Positions 33,601 through 46,328 of a stretch of DNA of 64,000 nucleotides are shown here, in pieces. How positions within the stretch are numbered: the stretch's first letter is position 1; each line of letters begins with the position of its first letter. The position numbers and the translations under genes are program-made. Source of the DNA: Rhynchonema sp. JSB1_4 (Eukaryota > Nematoda > Chromadorea > Monhysterida > Xyalidae); assembly GCA_030248065.1 (NCBI GenBank), contig JASAMV010003487.1:1-64000 (forward strand), read 5' to 3'. The notes beneath the pieces are model-generated. The model made no database searches. It had not been told where the DNA came from and saw nothing but the letters and a program-made list of their open reading frames with translations.

Positions 33601-36600
33601 TATCTGGCTTGCAGTCATAGTCAGTCGTCGTACCCTGGTGATTGCGTTCGAACTTGATGAGGAACGTTGCATTTTTATTGATTGTCATACCCACCCGAGT
33701 AGAGTACATCATATTGATACGGCTCCAAGTAGGTGTATCCGTCTTCATCCATCTGCGCGGCTTGTTGCGGCGTGTACGTTTGATAGACTCGATCCCAATG
33801 CTCAATGAATCGCAGATGCGCCTGTACAGGTGCGTGGTGGGTGACGTTCATCTCTTTATTTTGTTTTTTTAAAGCAATGTGAGTTTGTTTTATTTGTTTG
33901 TCATATATTTTGTTTGCATTGGGGATACATATTTCGAGATTTACGGATGATTTTTTTACCGATCGCCAAGCTTGATTTCGCCGCTACCTTTCCGATGCGC
34001 TCCAGTTCACTGCCGGCAGTGTCCGAGTCCAACCAATCCAGCAGGTCATTGACCGTCTCCGCTGTGCCCGTGTTTTCCATCAACAACTCCAGCCACGCGT
34101 CGTGGTCGTTGACTTGGAACGACTGAAACATCAACCAGTTGGCCATTTACAGGTTGGTCGGGTCGGCCAACATAATGAACCCTCTCGGTCGTGACACCCT
34201 CTAACCACCATGTGCACCGATACAGTGACTGCATCCAATCTGCCGTTCACTCCTCTTGGTTACCACATGACAATAAACAAACAACACGCAATTAGTATTT
34301 GGACCGCGATCACACTTTTTGCACAAATTCTGTAATACAAGCTTCTCTACAAGCTTGAGAACGAGTCAATCGTCCGTCGCTCGGCCTCATACTTCCCGGT
34401 AGTCCGAAAAAATCGCGCCTGATCTTTCAATGAAATTGAATGGTTTTCAACATAATGGCACTGCCTCTCCCATATGGACACATCACCAAAGGTGACAACG
34501 ATAAAATCAACACGTAATGTTTCACGCACCTCAAGCACTCCTTTGAAGGACAGCGGCTGGTCGTCGTCGTACAAACTGAGAATTTCGGGCGAGAACAATT
34601 TTGCGGATCCCGGATCGCGCGGTGACAAACTGAGCAGACGCGGTGATAACAGCGATAGGCCGGACACGTTGTGCTCCGCAGCCACCTTGCCGAAGATTTT
34701 GACGGCCTGGGATGTTATGAATTGCGCATCGTAGCTTACATATGTAGTGTGTAGTGGATATTTTGACGCTGGTATTTGTGTTGCAGTCTGCCATGAATCT
34801 CCAAGACCTCGGAGGGCTCTATCCGGTGCGACGGGGCTGAACATATGGAGAACTCCGGTAATTACGTAGTGTTTGCATTGCAACACAACTCCAAAGTTGA
34901 TAAATAAACATCCGGCTTACCAGTCTCATTCAGTCTCACAATAAAAATAGAGAAAAATTGCTCCTCACCTTGATGAAGAAGGTGATCTTTTCGTCCTTCG
35001 GATGTTCGTCATTCTCCAGACCGATTTGTTTCATCATTGTCTCGAGATCTGAACGGGTGAAACATCACGTGCGCTGTTGCGTCGTTTTTGGTCACATTTC
35101 ATTTCATATTTTTACAATTTGTATTACTCGTGACAAATATAAAAATAATAACAAAGCACCTTGTGGATTGTATTTGGCCAGTTTCATTAGTCTTTGGAAG
35201 CGATGCCAGGTCGGCCGAAACTTCGACTTGTCTTTCTTGACCTAAATAAAGGTTGAAAGCAGGAAAGCATGATCAACACCGTGATATCGATTTTCGGGGA
35301 CCAGGATCATGTGGCCAGCTGGTGCTTTCGTACCGACGATGACCTTGTGCACCAGCCGGTCTCTGAGTGCAGGTATTTTGGATGACCACCCCCTATATAT
35401 ACGCAAATGGCGAAACATTTTTGGGTGATGTTGTCATTGTGTGAATGAATAAAAAATTGCAATTGAGCGATTACGTGAGAGAATACTAGTTCACACACCA
35501 AGAAGAAAATCAAAAGATCTGGTGTGTACCTTCTTGATAGAGTCTGGTACTGACTCGCCCTTCATGACCAAGTCGAGCTGCTTGAGCATGTGCGGTATGC
35601 TCTGCTGGCCGAAAACGTCGTTTTCCTGCATCAGAGTGTATCCGGATCGGGATTCCACGCGAATATGGTTGCTGGATTCAGGCAAAAGGGATGGGAACTG
35701 ATGTTGGTTTGTGGATTGCCCCCGTGATTGGTAGTGTTGCCGCGCTGACACAATGTTGTCGTAGTCATCAGACAATGTATCCATGCCGGTTAGTCGTACT
35801 TGACGCTTCGATCGGTGTCGTCTGTGAAATGCCAGCACTTATACGGCGCCAGCTGCACATTTATGCTGTTTGAGGCCTGCGCCTGTGGAGCCTGCAGACT
35901 CATGAGCTGCGCAGGATGAATACAAGGCACACGTATAATAGCAAGCGCAGGCTCGCATGTATAGTCCATCCATCAGCTCATGAGTCTTTTTCTCAGCTGA
36001 AAAGCTTGACGGGATCCAGTCTGTGCCGGTTCCGGTCGGGTTACGAAAAAGAAAGGAAAGAGAAATCGGTTTTTATTTTATTTTTGTGCGCCGTTTTCTC
36101 TGACATTGCCTTGCGGAGGAACAATTTTTCACAACGGAACCTGAACCTCCCAAACAAAAGTGCCATGAGCTGATGGATGGACTATAGGGTACATTAGCGG
36201 TCACAGACGTCTGGAGGCTCTTCAGGCTCGTCGACGCGCCTGCATATCGCTGCTCATGTAAGTGACCGCCCATGCCCTGCGCATGCGACCTGCGCCGAGC
36301 CTGCACCCGCTATTGTTGTTAGTCTTGCTCGTCCAAAGTATTCTTGTGGATTGCGCATTCAATCAGATCTGGGAAAGCGACCTACATACATACGTAGTTA
36401 AGTGCATATTTACCACAAGATCTGTTTAACTTTGCTTTCCGTTGCAAAAAGGTTATATCGATCCAAATCTACGTAGGTATACCTACAATCAGTGTTAAGG
36501 AATGCATGGTGGAGTGATGCTGTGTGTATATTCAGGACAACACACACACAGAATCACTTTGAGGGTTGCGTGGCGCATTGTCGATGACCTTCGCACACCG

Positions 36601-37837
36601 TCCGCCAACGAAGACAAGACGAAACATACGACATAAAGCGCACTGGTTGCCCACAGTTCACCTCTAATACATTTTCAACTTCAAATATGAACACGACCTA
36701 GTGTCGGAAAAGTCGGTCTTAGGGCGAACGTAGGTTAAACCCGGCAGCCCGCACCCAAAAAAAAAGGGGAAAAAAAAAAAAAAACCCTCCGCCCCCCCAA
36801 ACCCCACAACACACAAAAAAAAAAAATCCTCCCCCAAATCCCCCCCCCCCCCCCCAACCCACGTGTTTACTCTGTCGGTGTCCCTGAGTCGCCTAGCGGC
36901 CGTGAGTTTGCGTATCTGTCGCATCAGATCACTGCTGTTTGTTCCACGGCCTCCTTTCGTATTAGTGGCCGTTGTTGTAGCTGGCGTGGACATTGCGTGA
37001 TTCTGCTGGTGCTGCTGTAGGCGTCTACGTTCTCTGCTGCGTTGCAACAGACGCATAAAGAGCGCGTGGGTGGATGGTTTGTCACTGCCACGCGAGCGTA
37101 ACACACCAACCACGCATTTGGCACGTGCGCGCATGTTCTGCGAATGGGTGGGCGATAGTGGTTAGATTGTTTGATTTGCCTGATAGACACCTACTACTGT
37201 GAGCATCTCACTCTGTGTATGTCCGTCAATTGTGACACCTACATTACCTTATGCGTATAGCTTGGGTCCAGTCTCAGTGACGTAATTGAACTCCGTGGCA
37301 TAAAGTGAGTTTTTTGTGCAAAAAGGTCATGTTATCATATCTATCCGATTTGACCACAAAGCTTGGTTTCAGTGAAAGGTGTTGGCTGCTGTGGTGATGA
37401 CCCAGTATAAGGCAGCCGGGTAACGATCATCTTCAACACTGTTGTACCTTGTTGGGTGGTTACTATAAAGAGGGTACACGGTACATATGCGATAGTTGTA
37501 TACCTGATCCTTCGCTTTTTCCCAACACCGTTCATATGTCCTAACAGCGTGCTTCGGCACATCCTTTAGCGTCTTGGTGCCAACACTGCGTATCACTCCG
37601 TCAACAGCCTGCTCGAACCAGACGAAATGTTGCTTTGCGAACTCCACTTTTTTATCAGCGTCGATCCCAAGCTCGTCTGAAAAGTGATGCCTTTCACCAT
37701 TTTTTCCAGTTAGTGTATGTGAAAAATAACAGAATTGCTTTTTTAGGTTTTAGTATTAAAATCGGCTTACCATCTAAGCTTTCGGCATTACTCAAGGCAA
37801 TCAATGAACTCAGCGCAATCAATGAAAGGGCTTGCAT
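30677..37837 (-). CDS. mlt-10-like: MLT-10-like moulting cycle protein (DUF644 plus LSP repeats), 12 exons
   Basis: Exons (minus strand): 37771-37837, 37504-37676, 36871-37137, 35530-35625, 35160-35241, 34969-35048, 34530-34706, 33988-34122, 33695-33821, 33144-33338, 32572-32780, 30677-30856. All have GT..AG borders and matching phases, giving 595 codons plus TGA. Residues 1-18 form a signal peptide ([18 protein letters not shown]). The middle carries [43 protein letters not shown] and [20 protein letters not shown], the layout of DUF644 in nematode MLT-10 proteins. From about residue 455 to the end is a proline-rich repeat of units such as LSPFVL, LAPF and LSPV. MLT-10 family proteins are secreted from hypodermis and needed for shedding old cuticle. 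The 5' border of exon 4 is the least certain: a CAG at 35699-35701 would also keep the frame. No frame breaks were seen, so the gene is probably functional. Confidence 0.85.
30907..32487. mobile_element. 1.58-kb TTAA-flanked palindromic element in the last mlt-10-like intron
   Basis: TTAA occurs at 30903-30906 and 32488-32491. The ends are AGGGCTCGGGACA and its complement, extending through ACCGAAGGAAGGG. The arms also share CATTTGGGGTTTCTGCACCG and GTGAAGCAATG-type sequence. TTAA target sites suggest a piggyBac-type non-autonomous element. It makes up most of the 1.7-kb intron between exons 11 and 12. Confidence 0.8.
35962..36184. mobile_element. TAGTCCATCCATCAGCTCATGAG MITE in mlt-10-like intron 3
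   Basis: Ends TAGTCCATCCATCAGCTCAT and ATGAGCTGATGGATGGACTA are perfect inverted repeats with TA on both sides. It is a shorter relative of the TAGTCCAACCAC family. Confidence 0.75.
36718..36860. repeat. Homopolymer-rich tract inside mlt-10-like intron 3
   Basis: Begins like the CCGGAAAT MITE ('ttagggcgaacgtaggttaaa', compare 4874), then degenerates into A, G and C runs, including 17 consecutive C. It ends 11 bp from the exon 3 donor. The composition is unlike any other copy and may reflect poor base quality. Confidence 0.5.
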
Positions 37838-39700
37838 GGTTATTTATCAAAGCGACCTCTTGATAAATGAGCATATACTGGTATGCACAGATCTGGGGGA
37901 TCTTACTGTCGCTTGAGAAATACAAACCGAAAATTAATGCGAACATGACAGGATTACGGTAACAAATGAGGTCAACGGGAGAGAGTAATTCAACCCGGCA
38001 CGCACACCAATCAGCGATTGTCATGGCAGTCAATTTTGTCAGTTAATCAGGCGTTGGCGTCCAAGGCTCATGTCAGTCAGTTTTTTCACGTTTCACAGCA
38101 AGATTCTGTACATGTACATGGATATGGGTTTGAAAGTTTTATTTCACCCAGGTAAAGTATGCATTTTCAGATTTGGGCTGGGCTTTTCAGGTGCCGTTAC
38201 ATGTGCATAATGCCTAGCATAACATTTGTCCAAACGACCTACCGCCTGAAAATTTAGTTGTGCACCGTTTTTTTAATTCGCAGGCCTGTCCGACCATTTG
38301 TATAGGACTAAGTGACATGATACATACATACAGCAGTTACTTACGTATGATGGTTTGCGACGATACGGTTGTGACCTGTTGAAAGTTTTTATGCCACACA
38401 CTGGCCCTAATTTGAGCGCCACTCAGACAGATATTTTGACGTTGACGCGTGCGATCAAACACATTAGACCAGTACATATGTTCATTTTCAGGGAAACTTG
38501 TGGGCTTACGAAAAATTGTGCCTACGTGACGAATATTTTCAACGGTGATCATTAAATTAGGCACGTACAATATGTATTACACATAAACACATGCAGAAGA
38601 AATGAATTGTCGCCCGCCAAGTCAAGTATACTGTTTATGCATTATGTACCGAACAGTGATCAACTTTTCGGGCACCGACTGCGGTTCGACTGCCCTCGGG
38701 GATTCCCAGCACCAAGTAGTTTTTTGACCAAGCGCCCAACAGATATAATTTTAGCATTAAATTCGATCAGATATGAAGAAATTCTGAAATGGAGAAGCGC
38801 ACTGACAATGTTTACGCTGATGAAACTTTGGTTCAAGCGCCTAAAGGCATATGCGACAATGTCAGTACGCACAAAACTTTATAATGTATCAATACATAAT
38901 GTTGGCCAAATATGTTTGTTTTCAATGCAGAGAAACAAGGTGGGCGGTCTATCGTATGACGGATTAGTCGCAGAGCGTAGTCCAATTACTTTGCGATTAT
39001 TTACACTCCACGCTAACTAAGAATGATTTGTGGCATCATTAACGAAGTCGGCCAAATAGGCTCAAGGACCTGAATATTCTGAACACGACCCTGTTCCATG
39101 ATCTACCACAATAGATTGGAGCGCTGCTTGAATAACTTTGTATGCATGCGCATTGTGAAACAGCTGTACAACAAAGCGACTCCCCCTACAATACACGTAT
39201 TTCCCCACCCCTCCTAACTTTTGTCTCCTGGCCAAGATTCTCCCTCTCTTAGGTAAAGAAGAGAGGGACTCCCGCCGCAGCACAACCACCTCACGAACAC
39301 GATACATCATGACTATGTGTGTGATATAGAGCCAAACAAACAAAAAAAAAACAAAAAATAAAATGAGTCAGTGGCTGGACTATACGTTACTGGGTATTGA
39401 ATACCTTCTGTTCTGGGTATGATTATGCATGAACTTGATACGGTTATATAATCGAAGATTTTTTTCAAAAAATGAACTCAGCACAGTAATTCGTTGCATT
39501 GAAAACGACCGAATTTGATGTCAACAAACCGATGGACGTAGCATGCGTCCAAGCACGGTCATGCATAATAAAAGTATTTTATGCAGGTTTACCCACGTTA
39601 CATTCCATCCCGTTTTTTAGCAGTGTTCAATTTGCTTTTATACCCACACAGGTTGCACAGACACACATCCTGTACATGTCCATACTTACGTGTATACGTA
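37838..39700. other. Upstream of the mlt-10-like gene; no gene called
   Basis: Should include the promoter of the minus-strand gene starting at 37837; no unambiguous TATA box is visible. A 137-codon plus-strand frame (38607-39020) and a 93-codon minus-strand frame (39062-39343) have no recognisable features. Confidence 0.4.
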
Positions 39701-40063
39701 TAGTCCAGTCACGAGCTCATGAGACTCACGCCTCTTTTTATAGCTTGTTTGGCCAGATTCAAAAATGCGCCGGTAACACGGCTTTTCGCAAACAAAAGAA
39801 AGAGAGGCCGAGAGAGATGATGACAAGTACCAGCTGGCTGACCTCAATTTGTTGCGTGCTTACGCGAACAGCAACGTCGTTCAACACACAAATGTTTTGG
39901 GAGTCAAAAGAGAATTTACGCACCGAGGCGGAGAGCGTGTTTTTTAAAAAAATACATGCGTTTCTCTTTCTTTCATTTCCGAAATACGTGGAACCGGAAC
40001 ATTATTGGATCCGTACCAGTCAACTTCAAAATAAGTCGTCTCATGAGTTCGTGGTTGGACTTA
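39701..40063. mobile_element. TAGTCCAACCAC MITE, copy at 39.7 kb
   Basis: Nearly colinear with 13423-13780, with a TA at the left side and the right end GTGGTTGGACTTATA slightly altered. Confidence 0.75.
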
Positions 40064-40164
40064 TAATGCACTTTTGTGCCAATATTTCCGCATCAACGTG
40101 GAGGCAGGGGTCTTCCCAAAACACTCTCCAGCATGCGACCCATGGTTAGAGGTCGGAGGGGGTA

Positions 40165-40490
40165 CCCGACACCCGACAGCAACCGACACCCGACATCTGG
40201 AAGTACCCGACACCCGACATCTGAGAAAAAAGCCGACACCAGACAGATCCAAAAAACCCGACATCTAGTTTTTGGACGAAAAACAGGCATATTTCTGCTC
40301 ATTTGCATCATTAGTGCAGTTTTTTGGCTCAAGTCACAGAACTCAAGTTTTTTCACACGAAATAAACACTAAATGTTACATTCTGCGTCTTCAAGAAACA
40401 TTTGGTTCGACGAAAATTTTCATTCAAATTTCTCAGCAAAACTGATGTTCTGAACCGTAAGTGTCGGGTGTCGGCTGTCGGCTGTTTTGC
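40165..40490. repeat. MITE-like unit with CCGACACCCGACA repeats
   Basis: The left side carries several ACCCGACACCCGACA units; the right side has their complement (GTGTCGGGTGTCGGCTGTCGG). Similar GACACCCAAACA units occur near 61560-61620. Confidence 0.5.
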
Positions 40491-40685
40491 GTCGGTCAGA
40501 TGATGTTTTGCATCAAAACAAGTTTTAAATATTCACGGGACCAACAAAAACGTATAGCGGAGAAAATAAAGGTAGAAAAACATCGGGGCAAAAACTGCGG
40601 CTTTTCAAAAACAGCAGCAGCCACTCAAAGAGATGTGCATGCATGGAGGCATATACGCCAAAGTCAAAATTTTCGCCTAAGCCTA

Positions 40686-40905
40686 TAAGGACGGGCTTAG
40701 GTTGAATCCGGAAATCGAAATCCGGAAATATTTCCGGAAAGCGCACTATTTTTGCGTGTAAATTTTTGCGTTTTGCGGAAATATTTCCGGAGCCCGCCAG
40801 AAATGTTTTGTACTTTTGCATGCAAATTCTTTCTTTTTTTTCTTCTTCTTCCCGGTTCCGGATTTCGGATTTAACCTATGTACGTTCGCCCTAAGCCTAG
40901 CCAAA
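40686..40905. mobile_element. CCGGAAAT palindromic MITE, copy 2
   Basis: GGGCTTAGGTTGAATCCGGA at the left and TCGGATTTAACCTATGTACG at the right frame an interior full of TTTCCGGA/TCCGGAAA. Same family as 4870-5050. Confidence 0.65.
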
Positions 40906-41082
40906 GCCCCAAGCCTGTCAGGCAAAATGAGATGAGAAAAACGTACGGATCACATGCACTGTCGTATGCACACCTATTACATACAGTATGTATGTATGTG
41001 CGTTGAAACAGGCGAATCTGTGTAAAGTCAACGGCAGAACATCAAAATCATCGGCTGAGGGAAGTCGCACATGATTTGACGT

Positions 41083-41189
41083 TTCTCTGTCTTTCATTTC
41101 CGAAATACGTGGAACCGGAACATTATTGGATCCGTACAAGTCAACTTCAAAATACGTCAGTCGTCTCATGTGTTCGTGGCTGGACTTTA
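41083..41189. mobile_element. TAGTCCAACCAC MITE, right-end fragment
   Basis: Matches only the last 110 bp of the family, from CATTTCCGAAATACGTGGAA to GGCTGGACTTTA. Confidence 0.65.
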
Positions 41190-42912
41190 CAATGCTGACA
41201 ATTGTGTACTGTGTTGTGGCAGACACACTCTTTATTTTGTGGTCAGTTAAGTGGCGCGTAACTTTGCAGATTGTTATTTTCGTTGACCTGCACGAATCCT
41301 TGAGGCTGCTGGTCGTCCTTTACGCTGGAACATTTCGGTCTGAAATTTTCTGTCACAGTTTCACGAGGTATCTGTCGCATAAATGTTTGTGAGAAGATTC
41401 GTTTCGCATAAGAACAAGTTTGGGTCATCACGGACTCCTGGGTCAACTCTTGTTTACTCTTAAGGGATCTGTACATCAATCGGGGTCGATATATGAAAAA
41501 TTCAGGTATCAGACAGACATGCTTTGGGCGCATGCAAGTTGGCCTTGGTGGTTTAATCATAGTTTTCTGCTCATCTGCACGGTGTCTCGTCAAGTTATTA
41601 TGGTACTTGTTGCTCCACTTTTTCAAACCGTGATTTTGCACGTACACGCAACCATCTCACAACGCAACACTGATGATTTTTGATTGAACTCATGGACTGA
41701 CTAACAACGACAGAATCTTGGTCCTTTGTTTTTATGGACAGTTTTGCCCATCCATGAAAAAGAAACGAGCAAAAAACCGAAGGGACACTGTTCATAAAGT
41801 TGCCAGCAGATTGCAAGATTCCACATGCAATATGAAAGAAACCTGGCAACACGTTAATAATTTGGATGTGCAAATGAATCAGTTTAGGTCACATTTGATA
41901 CTGTGCTTGGCACTTGGCAGACCAAACTCACCTGCTGCTGCAGTATGTCGTCATCGATCTGCCAGCTCTCACAATGAAAAATAGACACAAAAATACCTCA
42001 ATAAAAAAACGCCCCCCTCTCTGCAAAACACCCTACAAAACACAGCGCCGCCCCCCCGCCGTTAATATTTTATTTTAACAAGTCTTGCAGCTTCACAAAG
42101 AAAAAAAAGGGGGCCCCCCGCTCCGCGCTCCTTGTTTCTTTTCTTCCTCGGATATGTACGCGTATGTATGAACCGCATTCATCAGTATGCACTTGTTGTT
42201 GACCACATTGACATGGTTACAACCAAAAAAAACATTACGTAAAAACTACTCAACTGCGTGGGCGTGTAACGTCATCTTTCACCCACACGTGCGATACGAT
42301 TACGTTCTGGCTGACCTCATACATAGTTTTGTTATCTGACCGCGTTTTCACCTGCCAAAACATTTGAATATATAAGCATAATCGTTTGTTTGTGCGTGTG
42401 CTCACTTTAAATGTATAGGTGTCCTTTTCGTCACACTGGAAAAAACTTAACTCGGAAGTGCATCGGTTTCTTCTTTTTTTACAGCGATTTGTCACCCAGC
42501 GCGCTACAACTGTTGTCATGTCAGTAAATTTTCTTGGTCCATTTTCTGCCGGTGCTCGATTGGTCGCCCAAGCATAAGAAAAACCGACTGACAAATCTAA
42601 CTAGCATGACAACATCGCGCAGCTTGTGGTCCTGTGTACACCAGTATCGTGAGATAAGATTGACTGCATCAAATGCACACAATTTGTGCTTATCTTCGTT
42701 TCTTATTTCATATTTCATACATGTCTCCAACATGTTCAAGCTTCGGGCTTTCGGGTTTTAGCGGCTCTATCCACAGCATGAAATGAAGGAATTGCTGGCG
42801 TTAGTTGTGCAACGCGCGGCTTTATCACGTCAGTCCAGGTGCATGCATATTACATGCGTGTCATGCGGACTGACAAAACCGACTGGCACGCCAATTACAG
42901 CATCGTATTTAT
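41190..42912. other. No confident gene; possible short exons near 42.26-42.45 kb
   Basis: On the minus strand a 10-residue exon-like block (CDEKDTYTFK, acceptor TTTTTTCCAG, donor AAA/GTGAGC) precedes, after an acceptor TTTTGGCAG, a 33-codon frame ending VKDDVTRPRS-stop. The borders are good but the family is unknown and upstream exons were not found. Bases 42000-42125 are rich in C, A and G runs. Confidence 0.25.
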
Positions 42913-42916
42913 ATCC

Positions 42917-43531
42917 AGGGGTAGGTCTAAAGGTAACAAAACTCTAAAAATTCAAAAATTTACCTAGATCCACTCTTTAAAATTGTTTTTTCCACATTTT
43001 TCATTATTTTCTCACTTTTTATGGTGAAAAAGCATGTTTCAAGCCCACAACTGCAAAAAACGTCTCAAAATATACCCTGCGGCGCTTGATTTCCAATTAG
43101 ACAAAGACCGCCGCATGACCGTCAAACTCGAGGCCCGGCCATCGCCGACATACATGTACTGTATAGGTACCCTCTCCAGTCGACGTGGCTCGCCTGTTTT
43201 TGCAGTGTTTTTGTATGCATACAAAACATGCACGTCATAGGTCTTCCTCTCCTTTCATATGTCGAAAAACTCATAATAAGAAGTTTTTACCTGCCCTTTT
43301 TTTCGCACACCCACCACTGAATTATCAAATCGACTCTATGTATGTATATACAATGTAGGCCGAAACCTGCAAGTCGGTGGAAAAGCTCTTTTTTGTGCGC
43401 TCGCAAAACATTACCATGCTTCGATTTCCGCTATTTCATATCTGGTCGAAACATATACGGCATTTTGGGGACCTGGAATTAATATTTTTAAACATTTTAA
43501 AGAGTTTAAAAAAATTCTAATCAAACCCCTG
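42917..43531. mobile_element. Diverged CAGGG-type hAT MITE
   Basis: Starts CAGGGGTAGG and ends TAATCAAACCCCTG. The interior (GCCCTGCGGCGCTTGATTTCC-like, GCAAGTCGGTGGAAAAG) parallels 50023-50799 in order. Flanking 8-mers do not match, so it is an old copy. Confidence 0.6.
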
Positions 43532-43589
43532 TTCGAATGTATGATACATTCGTGGCCTTGGACCTGGACCATCTGTGTACTCTGTGTAC

Positions 43590-44218
43590 CAGGGTTGGAA
43601 AAAGATTTTTAAACAAGTTTTTTTAAATTTAAAATTTTTTTAAGAGTCTGAGATTCGGGGAAATTTGACCAAATTTGCGAGAAAAACGTGCCAAAACGCG
43701 AAAACATGCAACTTTAAAATAATGACAAGTCACTTTTGTGACTTGGTGTACATCACTTCTGAAGGGTGTTTACGTCATATCGGTGCGATCGCAACAATCT
43801 GTGCTTGATATGCACCGATGATTGTTGCTCTATGGTATCAGACACAATATAACAGTTTGTGGTCGAATAAGCAAGATCTACTCACAAACCACACAGAATT
43901 CAGATAATCAGCAGCAGATAAGAACACTTGTCGGGTCGCTCAATCAGTCGTATCTGACCAACTTCGAGCTGTCCGATGGAGTAGACATGAAAATACCACG
44001 TAGGTACATGCATACCGTGTCTCATTATCACGGGAAGGTATAATAACATCATTTGGGGCATCTTAGATATACCAAATACATGCCCCAAAAGTCATTTTGT
44101 GATGAAAATTTTCCGACTCTTGAGAAAAAAATGACAAAAAGTAATCCCCAAACGAACATTATAGAACATTCTGTTCCCAGGAAAAATTTTAACAAAAATT
44201 GTTTTTTGCCCAACCCTG
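43590..44218. mobile_element. CAGGGTTGG hAT-type MITE, degenerate target duplication
   Basis: Starts CAGGGTTGGAAAAAG and ends TTGCCCAACCCTG. The flanks CTGTGTAC and CTGCGTGA match at 5 of 8 positions. The interior aligns with the fragment at 19840-20029. Confidence 0.65.
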
Positions 44219-44855
44219 CTGCGTGATGAATTGACAATGAGGCACAAAGTGGTAAAAATCCATTTCAAAATGTCATCCGGCTACGTGCAGATAATTGCCG
44301 CTGCTGCAATCATTTCTATCTCCTGAAGATACCGCTCTTGAATGAAAAACGTCCTCTTAGGTTCTAATGTACATTACATAACCATTATACCGTGTTATTC
44401 GTCATCTCTGCTGTAAATTTGCGGCATGATGATGAAAAAGTGCCACTAGAACTAACGCCGCTGTCGTGCGGTGGACATGGGAAAAACTGCTGCATATTTT
44501 GATGACCATAATCCACGAGGAATTAATACTGGAAACTTAGGTGCCAGCCAACGGTTGATGGCTGCTATGTGAGCATGGGCCCCCGGAAATTCCTTGTTGG
44601 CTCTCGTTTTTGCGGTTGCTTGCTGCTGTTCTGTCCACGTGTAATTAACTACAGCGGTTAAATATGAGGAAGTGCGCTCTTATATTCCCACAACAACAGA
44701 ATAGACACGGATGTCCAAAAAGTTTCGTTTTTTTTTATTTCTGGCACCGTCAATCAAATAGTATGATTACAGAGGCGCGGCCGGAGAAAAATTTCACACG
44801 CGGCCGGTATGATGCACGTACTGGTACAATTTGTATGAGTCTTCAAAGATTTCTT

Positions 44856-45040
44856 TCAATGTAATGTCACAGCCCTTTTTTCTGAAAACAGCATTCTGGC
44901 ATCGTCGTGAGATTCACACTCAATCAGAAAATGTTGTGCGTCTTCAATCTGGTTCTTGTCACAATCGTTGCACAGTGCATTCGCTTTCTTTCCGAAAAGA
45001 AAAGTCCGATGTCCAAAAAGTACCAGAGTTTTCCACTTTA
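44856..45040 (-). pseudogene. Fragment resembling the zinc-binding C-terminus of a LINE protein
   Basis: The minus-strand frame contains NALCNDCDKNQIEDAQHFLI then ECESHDDARMLF. The spacing C-x2-C..H-x4-C..R is that of the CCHC tail in several non-LTR retrotransposon polyproteins. No reverse transcriptase sequence was found next to it, so it is probably a remnant. Confidence 0.4.
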
Positions 45041-45779
45041 AAGGCAAAAAATCATAATTAAACGACCCGCACCGATTTCAATGAAACTTGGCACATTAAC
45101 CAGAACATGAATGTTTGAAGAACCAGGCTTGGTTCAAAACACTTCGCAGGCAAAATACTATTTCCCGTACCAGCTCCCTGTCTAAGCCGAGACGGCTGCA
45201 AGTTGACAAGTGGGGAACCGATCTCCGCATATTGAATTCCAAATATTTGGTCGTCGCGTGAGCTCTCGTCAAACTGACTAAAATTGTACCTTTTACAAAC
45301 GCTTGGACTTTTATTTGACACCTCATTCGGCCCGACGGCGCTACCATAGCTAGCGCTATCTTGCCAGGAACCCTCAAACTTGGCGAAAAATAGATTCAGA
45401 TGTATTTTTAGCCCATCAGGATAAAGTCGAACTATCAATGCGGGCAAAAAAGCATCATTACCAGTCTAATATTTCGCTTTGATTTCAATTTTTGATACAC
45501 AATCAGCTTTGAGAAAAGTTGGCTCAACTGCGACTGGTCCCCATTTTTTGACCATTTCCTCGTCTCAAAATTTACCCTTGTCTGCAGCTTTTCTACATGA
45601 TGACGATGCTGTGGAAGTATGACAGCAGAAATGAAGCTGTTTTCAACACATTAAAAAACAAATTTATATCTCTTGAAACCTTGGCGCAGCGATTCATGAA
45701 CGCGTTTTTCAAAAAAAAAATAGAATTTCTGAGAATTTTTTTTTGCGTGTAATTTTTCACACGCTTCCACCAAAGGGTG

Positions 45780-46005
45780 ATATTTTTCGAAACGGTGTAC
45801 AGGTCAGTTGGGTGTAAAGGTCGGTGGAAAGCTCGGTCGACGGCTCAGTGTGATAGACTTCGGTGTAAACTTGAAACATTCCACGTTAATAACAGGCAAT
45901 GTTTCACGTTTACACCGAGGTACGCCGACCGAGCTTTCGACCGAACTTTACACCGACCTTTACGCCCAACTGACCATTACACCGTTTCGAAAATTCCACC
46001 TAAAC
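45780..46005. mobile_element. MITE with TTTTCGAAACGGTGTA ends, intact copy
   Basis: The ends TTTTCGAAACGGTGTA and TACACCGTTTCGAAAA are inverted; GTCAGTTGGG and GTAAAGGTCGGTG follow inside each. A second copy, split by the foldback element, spans 46252-48885. Confidence 0.75.
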
Positions 46006-46328
46006 ATAGAGCTCTGAGACAGACAATCCTGGAAAGACATAGCGTTTTTAAAACAATGGTGTTTTGCGGTCCTTTAAAAAACTTCAACGAATTGAAGCAC
46101 GCACCCATCCACATTATGACTTCTCAGCCGGATTTAGAGCTGCTCTTTCACCGTGGATACCTAGAATCACACGGAGATTTTCGGCTGCGCCTAAGACACA
46201 GAGTGCTGATTTTAGAGCGAAAATTTGAGAAAACGCCATAGGTGGAATTTTCGAAACGGTGTAATGGTCAGTTGGGCGTAAAGGTCGGTGTAAAGTTCGG
46301 TCGAAAGCTCGGTCGGCGTACCTCGGTG

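Noticed and set aside
38607..39020. 137-codon plus-strand frame
   Set aside because: No recognisable motif, no splice partners, and a competing minus-strand frame. Not enough support for a gene.
45058..45447. Frame conserved in both arms of the large inverted repeat (also 49297-49638)
   Set aside because: Comparison by eye shows many amino-acid changes relative to silent ones and different ends, so there is no sign of selection on a protein.
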